Below, piece by piece: positions 25,503-33,484 of a stretch of 47,336 bases of DNA. The notes under the pieces were generated by a model. The model had not been told where the DNA came from, ran no database searches, and saw only the letters and a program-made list of their open reading frames with translations. The position numbers were made by a program, and so were the translations under genes. Position 1 is the stretch's first letter; the number at the start of each line of letters is the position of its first letter. Where the stretch lies: the NCBI RefSeq assembly GCF_022968795.1, contig NZ_JALJRB010000035.1:1-47336 (forward strand). The letters are read 5' to 3'. This stretch comes from Desulfatitalea alkaliphila. Lineage in GTDB: Bacteria; Desulfobacterota; Desulfobacteria; Desulfobacterales; Desulfosarcinaceae.

Positions 25503-27074
25503 ATGAAAGCGGCTGTTGGCCTGGATCACGCGCAGGGACCCGGCTGGGTGGCACGGTTTCAATTGACCCCGCCCTCGTTGCAGGACAATTCCGCCGATGC
25601 TGATCGCCTCTGCCGGGCGGTGCGACGGGAGCTGGGCGTGGATCACTGTCAGGTGGATCTGGCGTTGCTCAAACAGCTGCCGGGCATATTGCGCGAAGGG
25701 GGCTATGCGGTGCGGTGTGTCCTGTTTCGGGATGCCGGCGGCGGCCTGCTGGTACATGCGGCACCGGATGGCACCGATGCACTTGCAGCCGGTTTGGCGG
25801 TGGATTTGGGAACCACCCGGGTGGTCATGCGCCTGGTGGATCTGGAGCAGCGGCAGGTGTTGGCCGAGACGTCCTTCGACAACCCCCAGGCAACCGTCGG
25901 CCCCGACATCCTGGCCCGCATTCATTACGCCGAGCAGCCCGGCGGGCTCGCTCACCTGCAACAACTGATCGTGGACGGCATCAATCAACATCTCGACGGA
26001 TTGTGCCGCTCTTGCCGCCTGCCCACCGACGCCGTCCACCTGCTGACCGTGGCCGGCAACACCGCCATGAGCCACCTGCTGGCGGGCCTGCCGGTGCGCT
26101 GTATCATTCGCGAACCTTACATTCCCGCCGCCAACCGTTTTCCGTTGATGACGGCGGCGCAGTTGGGCATTGGCGCCAATCCCGGCGCACGGGTCATGCT
26201 CTTTCCCGGCGTGGGCAGCTATTTCGGCGGGGATCTGATTGCCGGCATCCTGCAGACCGGTTTGCACCGTCGCGCGGAAACCGCCTTGCTGGTGGACGTG
26301 GGCACCAATGCGGAGGTGGTACTGGGCAATCGCGAGTGGTTGATGGCCTGTGCAGGCGCGGCCGGACCGGCACTGGAAGGCGGTGTCAGCCGCATGGGCA
26401 CCACCGCCGCACCGGGGGTGATCGACCGGGTGCGCATCGATCCCGAGACCCGAACATTCGATTTGCACACCATCGAGGACCTGCCGCCCAGAGGGATTTG
26501 CGGGTCAGGGGTGATCGACCTGGCGGCCCAGCTTTATCTGGCCGGAATGATCGACATCCGTGGCAAACTGCGCCCCGAAACATGCGGTGACCGATTGCAG
26601 ACGATAGAGGGGGCGGCCCATTTGACCATCGTGCCGGCCGAGGTCGCTGCCGGCGGCGAACCATTGCGCATCAGCCAGGCCGATTTGGACAGCCTCATGC
26701 GCTCCAAGGCGGCCATGTACGCCATACTGGAGACCATCACCACCGGCATGGGCCTCACGCCGGAAACCTTGCCCGCTTTTTTCGTGGCCGGCACCTTCGG
26801 TTCCTTCATTGACCCTCAATCGGCCATTGCCATCGGCATGCTGCCGGATTTGCCCCTGGAGCGGTTCCACCCCATGGGCAACACCTCCCTGGGGGGCGCC
26901 ACCCTGGCCTTGGTTTCGCGAGAGGCGGCAACCGCCGTGGATGCCATCCGCGACGGGATCACTTACATGGAGCTGAACGTCAATCAGACCTTCATGAACC
27001 GCTTCTCGGCGGCCAAATTCATACCCCACACCGACACCAGCCGGTTTCCCTCGGTACCGCCACCACGTCGGTAG
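25503..27074 (+). CDS. RACo/RamA-like ASKHA-domain protein lacking the iron-sulfur domain
   Basis: Protein of 523 aa matching the C-terminal ASKHA part of reductive activators of corrinoid proteins. A linker-like region (about 1-85) leads to 'GLAVDLGTTRVVMRLVD' (phosphate-1), 'TVAGNTAMSHLLAGL', 'ALLVDVGTNAEVVLGN' (phosphate-2), 'ACAGAAGPALEGGVS' and 'FVAGTFGSFIDPQSA'. Characterised RACo has an N-terminal [2Fe-2S] ferredoxin domain and RamA a C-terminal [4Fe-4S] domain. Neither is present: no Cys cluster of that type is seen at either end. It could still use ATP to work on a corrinoid protein with a separate electron donor. GAGGAG precedes the ATG. No methyltransferase or corrinoid protein is nearby. 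Confidence 0.85.
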   Translation: MKAAVGLDHAQGPGWVARFQLTPPSLQDNSADADRLCRAVRRELGVDHCQVDLALLKQLPGILREGGYAVRCVLFRDAGGGLLVHAAPDGTDALAAGLAVDLGTTRVVMRLVDLEQRQVLAETSFDNPQATVGPDILARIHYAEQPGGLAHLQQLIVDGINQHLDGLCRSCRLPTDAVHLLTVAGNTAMSHLLAGLPVRCIIREPYIPAANRFPLMTAAQLGIGANPGARVMLFPGVGSYFGGDLIAGILQTGLHRRAETALLVDVGTNAEVVLGNREWLMACAGAAGPALEGGVSRMGTTAAPGVIDRVRIDPETRTFDLHTIEDLPPRGICGSGVIDLAAQLYLAGMIDIRGKLRPETCGDRLQTIEGAAHLTIVPAEVAAGGEPLRISQADLDSLMRSKAAMYAILETITTGMGLTPETLPAFFVAGTFGSFIDPQSAIAIGMLPDLPLERFHPMGNTSLGGATLALVSREAATAVDAIRDGITYMELNVNQTFMNRFSAAKFIPHTDTSRFPSVPPPRR

Positions 27075-27116
27075 ACAGCGGGTGGGCCGTGGCGTTTCAA
27101 GGCCGTCGGATGGACA

Positions 27117-27971
27117 CTATCTCAGTTTGGATCGGCGCAGTTGGATATAGGCATCGCGCATGGCCTGGTAGGGGTCCAGGGCTGCGCTCTTGATGGCTTC
27201 GTAGTCGCCGATATGGAATGATACGGTGTTGATGCTGCGCAGGGCGAAAACCGCCAGGGACGCTTCGATGGGATCGATGTAGATGGTCGGGTTGAGCCAG
27301 CGGTCGCCGAAATAGCCGGCCGAATCGCGCAAGGTGGAGGGGCCCAGGACGGGCCAGACCAGATAGAAACCGTTGCCGATGCCATAGTGGCCCAGGGTGA
27401 GCCCCAGGTCGGTGGGCTCCGGATTGAGGCCCTCCACATCGGCGGCCGGATTGCCGAACCCCAGCACCCCCACCGTGCTGTTGAAAAGAAAACGGGCCAC
27501 CTCTGCTTCGGCGGTCTGGAAACGGCCCTGCAGAATATTGTTGGCGATGCGGATGGGGGCCCCCAGATTGTTGAAGAAATTGCGCACGCCACTGCGGGCC
27601 GGGCGGGGAACCGCGAATCGGTAGCCTTGGGCTACCGGTTTGAGGACCCAGAAGTAGAGTTTGTCGTTGAAGACAAACATCGTGCGGTTGAAGGGTTCCA
27701 GGGGGTCGGCAACGGTGTAGAAAACACCCGCGCCTTCGTCATTCCAATCCAGATCGTCTTCCCACAACGACATGTCGTCGGACCCCGCGGGGGGCGTTGT
27801 TTCATCGGCAGTCGACAGGGCAACGCCCGTCGGGGTCGGAGCGGGGGCCGCGGTCGGATCGGACGGGCCCTTGGTGCGGTGTCCCGCACAACCGCTGAGA
27901 AGCGCCACCAGGCAGATGGCGATCAACACGGCCTTCAGAGAGATCGGTTTGGTCATGGGGCGTTGTCCCAT
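27117..27971 (-). CDS. mlaA: MlaA (VacJ) outer-membrane lipid asymmetry lipoprotein
   Basis: Lipoprotein of 284 aa. A signal with lipobox 'LLSGCAG' precedes a long low-complexity linker (Pro/Thr/Ala-rich, about 30-75), then the MlaA domain: 'DPLEPFNRTMFVFND', 'VRNFFNNLGAPIRIANNILQ', 'GFGNPAADVEGL', 'LGHYGIGNGFYLVWPVLGPS' and 'RDSAGYFGDRW'. In the Mla pathway it removes phospholipid from the outer leaflet and hands it to MlaC. The start at 27971 has GGAAAC upstream; an ATG at 27956 is also possible and keeps the lipobox. It follows mlaC by 27 bp, a two-gene operon without the ABC transporter genes. Confidence 0.93.
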   Translation of the reverse strand: MGQRPMTKPISLKAVLIAICLVALLSGCAGHRTKGPSDPTAAPAPTPTGVALSTADETTPPAGSDDMSLWEDDLDWNDEGAGVFYTVADPLEPFNRTMFVFNDKLYFWVLKPVAQGYRFAVPRPARSGVRNFFNNLGAPIRIANNILQGRFQTAEAEVARFLFNSTVGVLGFGNPAADVEGLNPEPTDLGLTLGHYGIGNGFYLVWPVLGPSTLRDSAGYFGDRWLNPTIYIDPIEASLAVFALRSINTVSFHIGDYEAIKSAALDPYQAMRDAYIQLRRSKLR

Positions 27972-27998
27972 ACTTTGTTTCCGGGGGGTCGGGACCGG

Positions 27999-28613
27999 TT
28001 AACGCCCCTGCTCTTCAAGCCTTTGTTCCAGCCGTTGAATCAATGCCGCGGGGCTCTCTTTTTGCAGTATGGATTGGAATTGAACCCGGTAGTTTTGGAC
28101 GATGCTGACGCCGTTTTCCACCAGGATGTCGTAGATCTTCCACTGGCCGTCGGTTTGCCGCATGCGGTAGTCAATGGGCATTTCGACCGCTTCGCGGACC
28201 AGTTTGGTGCGCACCAGGGCCAGCGGTTCGCGAACCAACTCTTGTACATATTCGATCTTTTCGTTCTGGTATTCGCCTTGTACCCGATCCAGATAGGTGT
28301 TGCCGAGAAAGCGGGTGAACACATCGGTGAAGCGCGCTTTCTCATCATCGGAAAATTCCTGCCACTTGGGTCCCACGGTGCGTCGGCTGATCTCCACGAA
28401 ATCGAACATGGGGCTGGCGATTTCCCAGAGCCGGTCGCGTTGGGCCGCGCGATGGGCCGAATCGGCCCCGGCCGGATCGTTCAATACGGCGATCACTTGA
28501 TCGATGCGTTCCCGGACGGTCTCCATGGGCGAAGGGGAGGCCACCGCCGCGGCGGCGGCGCCCACCCACAAGCTGAGTACGATCAAGGTTATAACCATCG
28601 GTTTGATCCCCAT
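27999..28613 (-). CDS. mlaC: MlaC-family periplasmic phospholipid-binding protein
   Basis: Protein of 204 aa in the Ttg2D/MlaC family, carrying phospholipid between the outer membrane and the inner-membrane MlaFEDB transporter. A signal peptide (MGIKPMVITLIVLSLWVGAA) is followed by the domain: 'MFDFVEISRRTVGPKWQEFS', 'FTDVFTRFLGNTYLDRV', 'VEMPIDYRMRQTDGQWKIYD' and 'GVSIVQNYRVQFQSIL'. GGAAGGAGG before the ATG fixes the start; upstream codons are noncoding. It is first in the mlaC-mlaA pair. Confidence 0.93.
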   Translation of the reverse strand: MGIKPMVITLIVLSLWVGAAAAAVASPSPMETVRERIDQVIAVLNDPAGADSAHRAAQRDRLWEIASPMFDFVEISRRTVGPKWQEFSDDEKARFTDVFTRFLGNTYLDRVQGEYQNEKIEYVQELVREPLALVRTKLVREAVEMPIDYRMRQTDGQWKIYDILVENGVSIVQNYRVQFQSILQKESPAALIQRLEQRLEEQGR

Positions 28614-29136
28614 CGGTGCCTCCTTCCGGCTTCGCTTCCCGTTTGTGCGGCGGTTGCACGGGACGGGTGTACTATCCCAAACCATCCCGGCAAGTTAAAA
28701 CCACTTTATAGGAAAGGAAAAGGATGGTGTCAACCGGGATCTGGTCGGCGTCCCGGGCGTGCCCCGGATGGTGCGGCCGCAAGCGCCTGCGTTGTAAGGA
28801 AGGGACGAGATGCGAAGGCGGAAAGTTTACAGTGCCGTATCGGCTTGCGCTCTCAAGAGGGTACCGGAAAGTGGAAAATCATTTCCCATTTTGGATGGAA
28901 ATCGTTGCACATGCATGATGTGTTCGGCCATTGTAAACGTGGCGTATATCGATATTTGCAATGATTACAGATAGCAATGATGCCAAAGGCGTTCTGGTTG
29001 CATGTGGCACGGTTGTTGATAGACACTCTGTGGACGGAACGACATACCAGAACAGCCAAACTCCGGGTGACCGGAGGACGGAAAGTTACGGATCCATGGA
29101 AATGGATGGCCGAACTACCTGGTGATCACGATGTAC
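28614..29136. other. Intergenic region between divergent mlaC and GGDEF genes
   Basis: About 520 bp without a convincing gene. Two plus-strand frames of 60-70 codons (28724-28918 and 28977-29189) lack protein character, though the first has a purine-rich stretch before its ATG. At 29005-29020 TGGCAC-N5-TTGAT resembles a sigma-54 box but lacks the invariant GC at -12. Confidence 0.45.
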
Positions 29137-29170
29137 AAACCGGATTGCTTGGCGGCGATCCGGTTTTTTT
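29137..29170 (+). terminator. Terminator-like hairpin ahead of the GGDEF gene
   Basis: AAACCGGAT (29137-29145) pairs perfectly with ATCCGGTTT (29158-29166), with a T run to 29170. It sits 35 bp before the start of the diguanylate cyclase on the same strand, so it may end an upstream transcript or act as a leader attenuator. Confidence 0.65.
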
Positions 29171-29204
29171 CGTGAATGGCGACCCGTAAGGCGGGGTCCA
29201 CGGG

Positions 29205-31388
29205 ATGGAATTGCGGAACGGTTTTGCAATGGTGCAGGGCGGGCGGTTGCCGGTAAACGAAACGGTGTCGGATGCAATGCCTCTGGAAGATTGGCAGCGG
29301 CTGCAAGACCTGACGGCCGTCATCGGTGGTGTGCAGATGGTGATGACCGATCTGCGGGGCGACCGACTGACGCTGCCGAGCAATGAATTGGCCGCCTGCC
29401 GGTGGCTGCGCCGTTTGGAAGCGGGTATCGTCGATTGCCATTGTCCGGATCGAACGCCGACCGGCCGCGATTCCTCTTCTCTTGCAACGCCCGCGCCCAA
29501 GAGGGATATCTGTATCGCTCTGGGCATCCAATGCGCAAAGGTGCCCATCAAGGTGCGGGGCGTTCACTGTGCCGACTGGTGGATAGCCTCCCATGGCGAC
29601 GTATTGCCGGCCCGGGACCGCGTGACGACCTTGGCGCAACGGATGGGGGCCGATGAAAGGGCATTGTGGGAGGCGCTGCAGGTGAATCAGCGTCTGTCCA
29701 CAAACGCCTTCGAAGCCTTTCTGACTTGGGTGACCACCTTTACCCAACTGCTGCTTCGCGCCGGAGAAGATGACGGGGCATGCTCCCCGACCGCAGCGTC
29801 GTTGCCCGGGCCTGCAAACCGCTTTGTCGATGCCCCTGTCCACGACCCCGGGGCGGAGGGCACCGACGCTCTGCTGCGGGCCAACAAGCGGTTGCAACTG
29901 GAGGTGCTGGAACGCGATCTGCTTGAAGAGCAGAATGCCCGCAAGGCGGCTTTGCTGGATGCCATGAACCGCGTATTACAGCAGACCCTCAACGGGCACT
30001 CCGAGCGGCGCCTGGCCACCATTTTTCTAGAGGCTGCCCAGCTGCTGACCCGCAGTCCCCTGGGGTTTTTGGTGCAGCGGCAGGACGAGCAGTGGCGGAT
30101 CATGGCCGCCGGGCACTGGGCGGAAGACAAGCGCTACTTGTTGCTGCCCTACGAAAACCAAACCTTTCCTGTCGGCGGGGTGTGGCAGGAATTGATCAGA
30201 ACCGGTACTGTTTTCACCATGCAGGGCAGGGTGGACCAGACCCAGTGGTACGCCTTGCCGGACGATTTTCCTGCGCTGGATCCGCTGATGGCAGTGGCCT
30301 TGCCCGCCCGGACAGGACTGGAGGGGTTCGTCGCGCTGGCCAACAATCGACAAGGATACGAAAGGGTGGACCAGGCCGATGTGCAAACCCTTTCCAGGGT
30401 CTATGCCGAAGCCCTTTTGCGCAAACGTTCGGAGAAGGCGCGGCGGGAAAGCGAGCAGCGGTTGCATCTGGCGCTGGAATCGGCCGACGAGGGGCTGTGG
30501 GACTATTTCCCGCAGACCGCCCGGATATACTACAGCCCCCGCTGGTTCAGCCTGTTGGGGTATGCCGCCGCCGATTTGCCCAATGAATTCATCACATGGC
30601 GCACCTTGACCCATCCGGAGGACTTGCCCCTTTTGGAAGGCACCTTCGAGCGGGTGGTCCAAGACGCCGAGGATGCCTTCCGCATCGAAATCCGCATGCT
30701 TTCACAAAGCGGTCAGTGGCGCTGGGTTCAGGTGCGCGGGCGCACGGCCGAGCGGGATGCCGAAGGGGGTGTGCGGCGGGTCGCCGGCACCTTGATCGAT
30801 GTGAGTCAATACAAACAGATGGAACTGGCCCTGCAAAAGGCCAACCAGGAGCTGCAGCGGTTGGCGGCCCTGGACGATCTGACCCAAATCGCCAATCGCC
30901 GGCGTTTCGAAGAGCGTCTGGCCGAAGAGTGGCGCCGGGCGCGCCGCACCGATGCTTCCTTGGCGCTGATTCTTTGCGACATCGACTTCTTCAAATTTTA
31001 CAACGACACCTTCGGTCACATTCGGGGAGACGAAACCCTGCATGCCGTGGCCCAGGCCATCAGCGGCGTGCTCAAGCGCCCCATGGATTTGGTGGCGCGC
31101 TATGGCGGTGAAGAGTTTGCCATTGTGCTGCCCGATACCGATTTGCAGGGGGCCTTGCGGGTGGCCGGGGAGGTGCGCGACACCATCAGAAGCCTGGGCA
31201 TCGTCCACGGGGAGCCGGCGGCGTGCCCCACCCTCAGCCTGAGCTATGGTGTGGCCGCGTTGAAGCCACGGGAAGGGCTCAAGGCCAGAGCGTTGCTGGA
31301 GCGGGCGGATCGTGCCCTTTATCAGGCCAAGACCGATGGGCGGGACCGCATCGTATCGATGGATGCGGTGCCCGCCGGAACGACCTGA
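29205..31388 (+). CDS. Diguanylate cyclase with PocR, GAF and PAS sensor domains
   Basis: Cytoplasmic c-di-GMP synthase of 727 aa. The N-terminal PocR-type ligand domain (about 28-180) has conserved Cys ('CRWLRRL', 'VDCHC', 'GIQCAK', 'GVHCADWW'); a helical linker leads to a GAF domain (about 260-405), a PAS (about 415-540, 'LALESADEGLWDYF' and 'VAGTLIDVSQYK') and a GGDEF domain (about 550-715, 'LDDLTQIANRRRFEERL', 'CDIDFFKFYNDTFGH'). The active site is GGEEF at 634-638 and the inhibitory RxxD site is present (RPMD at 625-628), so an active, product-inhibited enzyme is expected. No TM is seen. Its stop lies 14 bp from the convergent nrfA. Confidence 0.92.
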   Translation: MELRNGFAMVQGGRLPVNETVSDAMPLEDWQRLQDLTAVIGGVQMVMTDLRGDRLTLPSNELAACRWLRRLEAGIVDCHCPDRTPTGRDSSSLATPAPKRDICIALGIQCAKVPIKVRGVHCADWWIASHGDVLPARDRVTTLAQRMGADERALWEALQVNQRLSTNAFEAFLTWVTTFTQLLLRAGEDDGACSPTAASLPGPANRFVDAPVHDPGAEGTDALLRANKRLQLEVLERDLLEEQNARKAALLDAMNRVLQQTLNGHSERRLATIFLEAAQLLTRSPLGFLVQRQDEQWRIMAAGHWAEDKRYLLLPYENQTFPVGGVWQELIRTGTVFTMQGRVDQTQWYALPDDFPALDPLMAVALPARTGLEGFVALANNRQGYERVDQADVQTLSRVYAEALLRKRSEKARRESEQRLHLALESADEGLWDYFPQTARIYYSPRWFSLLGYAAADLPNEFITWRTLTHPEDLPLLEGTFERVVQDAEDAFRIEIRMLSQSGQWRWVQVRGRTAERDAEGGVRRVAGTLIDVSQYKQMELALQKANQELQRLAALDDLTQIANRRRFEERLAEEWRRARRTDASLALILCDIDFFKFYNDTFGHIRGDETLHAVAQAISGVLKRPMDLVARYGGEEFAIVLPDTDLQGALRVAGEVRDTIRSLGIVHGEPAACPTLSLSYGVAALKPREGLKARALLERADRALYQAKTDGRDRIVSMDAVPAGTT

Positions 31389-31402
31389 ATCCGTTGACTG
31401 TT

Positions 31403-32881
31403 TTACAGCCCTTTGGCTGCGTCGGACAGAAAGTGCGGTTGGTTGTCGAAGGGGTCGTGGAACTCCTGGTCCGGCACGAAATCGAGCCCGGCCTCACCTC
31501 TGCCGTTCAAGTATTTTCCCAGCTCCAAGGCCACTTCCAGTCCGGGGTCGAGCCCCGCCCCGGCCAGCAGTTGGCGCAGCAGCCCCTCGGACCTGCCGGC
31601 GAAGGCGATGGCATCGCCCAACACCCGCCCCGCTTCTGCGGGGTTGTGAAAGCCGGTGGAGTTCTCCGCATTGATGAACACCACTCTCAGAAAGGCTTGC
31701 ATGTAGTTGTCCTTGGCCGCCTCGTACAGTTCGGGGGCCACGGCGGCCCCGTCCTGCTGCGCCGCGTGCAGCGTTTCGAAGAGCTTGGCACAGGTGGCCG
31801 TGGCGTATCCGGCCCTGAGGATCAGGGAGGCCGTCCGGTCCTGGGTGTGGTGGATGCGCTCGGTGAGCCACTCCTTGGATTGGGTGTGGCACTGGGCGCA
31901 GGCCCGCAGATCGGCCTTGAGGGGACTGGTCACGTCGTGGTCGGAAATTTTATAGCTGCCTTTGCGGGTGTAGGGCATGTGGCAATCGGCGCAGGCCACG
32001 CCGGCGTTGAAGTGCACGCTGCCCTTGCTGAACAGCTCGAATTCCGGATGGCGGATGAAGGGCATTTTGAAACCGGTGACTTTTTGGGTCCATTCCAGCC
32101 GCGAATAATCCGACAACAGGTCCTCGATGATCCCTTCGATGCTGATGTCGCCCCACTTGCCGTTGCGCCATGGCAAGGTGATGTCGCCGGCCACCTTCAT
32201 CTGTTGGTCCCGGGGGACGGTGTAGGTCACATGGCACTGGGCGCAGGCCAGCATGCGCAGCTCCTGGCGTGACGGGTCTTGCTTGGCGATGGCCAGCAAG
32301 CCGTTTTCCAGGTGGGCCTTCTTGGTGGTCAGCTCCCAGGGATCGGGATTGTGGCAATCGATGCAGGCGGGACCCAACTCCTGCAGCTTTTCGGGCAGCA
32401 TGGCCACTGCTTCGCGGAACGGCTTTTTAAGGTAGCCGTCCAGTCCGTGGGTCTCGGACATTTGTCGGTGGAAGGGGGTTTTGCACCCCAGGCAGACGCC
32501 GCCGGGCGAAACCCGGGAGGGATCGATCTCCAGTTGGTCCGTCACCGCGTAATAATGGCCCCGGGGCTCGTTGTATTCGATGCCGAAGCCCCATCCGTTG
32601 TACAACAGACCCAGGAAGGGAAACTCGCTCAACTTGTCGTAGACGATCAGGTCGTCGTCCCAACCCCGTTTGTATTTGCTCGTGCCGGCCGGTTTGGGTT
32701 CCTTGGTCGCCAACCATGATTCATAGTGCAGCGGGTAGACCTTGCCCCACACTTCGGGATCGTATTCATCGGCTGCGATTTCGCCGGTCGGGAACTGTTG
32801 CGGTTGCGGCGGGGCGCAGCCATACCATAGAAAGAAGACGATCAAGAGACAAGCGGATAGAAACAAAGCTTTCTTCTTCAT
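31403..32881 (-). CDS. nrfA: Cytochrome c nitrite reductase, pentaheme catalytic subunit
   Basis: Periplasmic enzyme of 492 aa reducing nitrite to ammonium with six electrons. Heme sites: the catalytic CxxCK type 'CLGCK' (130-134), and CxxCH at 173-177, 213-217, 287-291 and 318-322. The active-site surroundings 'EPRGHYYAV' and 'MPYTRKGSYKISDHDVTSP' supply the expected Arg, Tyr and His. The N-terminus (MKKKALFLSACLLIVFFLWY, then Gly-Cys at 22) could be a lipoprotein signal, so it may be anchored. AAGGAG precedes the ATG. It follows nrfH by 55 bp. In sulfate reducers this complex serves nitrite detoxification or ammonification. Confidence 0.96.
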   Translation of the reverse strand: MKKKALFLSACLLIVFFLWYGCAPPQPQQFPTGEIAADEYDPEVWGKVYPLHYESWLATKEPKPAGTSKYKRGWDDDLIVYDKLSEFPFLGLLYNGWGFGIEYNEPRGHYYAVTDQLEIDPSRVSPGGVCLGCKTPFHRQMSETHGLDGYLKKPFREAVAMLPEKLQELGPACIDCHNPDPWELTTKKAHLENGLLAIAKQDPSRQELRMLACAQCHVTYTVPRDQQMKVAGDITLPWRNGKWGDISIEGIIEDLLSDYSRLEWTQKVTGFKMPFIRHPEFELFSKGSVHFNAGVACADCHMPYTRKGSYKISDHDVTSPLKADLRACAQCHTQSKEWLTERIHHTQDRTASLILRAGYATATCAKLFETLHAAQQDGAAVAPELYEAAKDNYMQAFLRVVFINAENSTGFHNPAEAGRVLGDAIAFAGRSEGLLRQLLAGAGLDPGLEVALELGKYLNGRGEAGLDFVPDQEFHDPFDNQPHFLSDAAKGL

Positions 32882-32936
32882 GCGTCACGACTCCTTGCGC
32901 TGAAAATGAGACGTTATGTCGGCGACAGGCGCGAGC

Positions 32937-33374
32937 TTAATTGAATATCGCCGCTTTGTGGTTGATACGACGGTGACAGGACCAGCACTCCTGTGCTTCG
33001 GTGTCGATGCGTGACACCACGCCTTCGTGACAGCGGATGCAATTGGCTTTGAGCACCCGCTTGCCGCGATCGGAGAGTTGAATGGGTTCCTCGTAGATGC
33101 CCGAATGGAAGTAGACCAAATCTTTGGTCCCGTCGATGCCCTTCCAAACCAGGTGATTCACGATATTGTCGTGGGGCAGGTGACAGTCGATGCACTTGAT
33201 GGTGCGGTGCACCCCGGTCATGAACCACGCTTCGTGTTGCTCGTTCATGACATGGCAACTGTTGCAGAAATCGGGCGTGGAGGTCAGTTCGATCAGCTTG
33301 GGGGACGCCGCCACGGCCGCGATTCCGAAAACCGCCACCACAACCGCTACGATGACCAATAACTTTTTGCGCAT
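32937..33374 (-). CDS. nrfH: Cytochrome c nitrite reductase, membrane quinol-oxidising subunit
   Basis: NapC/NirT-family tetraheme protein of 145 aa that anchors NrfA and feeds it electrons from menaquinol. One N-terminal TM (MRKKLLVIVAVVVAVFGIAA) precedes four CxxCH sites at 37-41, 61-65, 112-116 and 130-134. The first reads 'CNSCHVM', with the Met that ligates heme 1 in known NrfH. The ATG at 33374 is preferred over the TTG two codons earlier, as GGAACC is better spaced from it. A sigma-70 promoter lies about 75 bp upstream. Confidence 0.95.
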   Translation of the reverse strand: MRKKLLVIVAVVVAVFGIAAVAASPKLIELTSTPDFCNSCHVMNEQHEAWFMTGVHRTIKCIDCHLPHDNIVNHLVWKGIDGTKDLVYFHSGIYEEPIQLSDRGKRVLKANCIRCHEGVVSRIDTEAQECWSCHRRINHKAAIFN

Positions 33375-33446
33375 TGTCAAAAGGTTCCTTGGTAAATCTC
33401 TATTGTGGTTTGGGAGAATATTGCCGTCCGCTGGTGCGTGTTTTCA

Positions 33447-33476
33447 AGTAAAACCCATGACGGCCCAGGTTGTCAA
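33447..33476 (-). promoter_or_regulatory. Sigma-70-type promoter of nrfHA
   Basis: On the minus strand a perfect TTGACA (33471-33476), an 18-bp spacer and TTTACT (33447-33452, four of six). It starts 9 bp after the stop of the truncated activator gene and 73 bp before nrfH. Confidence 0.6.
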
Positions 33477-33484
33477 GTTTTGGA

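Noticed and set aside
28724-28918. 64-codon plus-strand frame with several Cys after a purine-rich stretch
   Set aside because: Weak start signal, no terminator or homology; more likely leader or noncoding DNA.
29005-29020. Possible sigma-54 promoter before the GGDEF gene
   Set aside because: TGGCAC and the spacing fit, but the nearly invariant GC at -12 is GA.
31403-33374. NrfA/NrfH as an octaheme or hydroxylamine-type reductase
   Set aside because: Five heme motifs with a CxxCK first site in NrfA, and a four-heme NapC-type partner with Met-ligated heme 1, match standard nrfHA.
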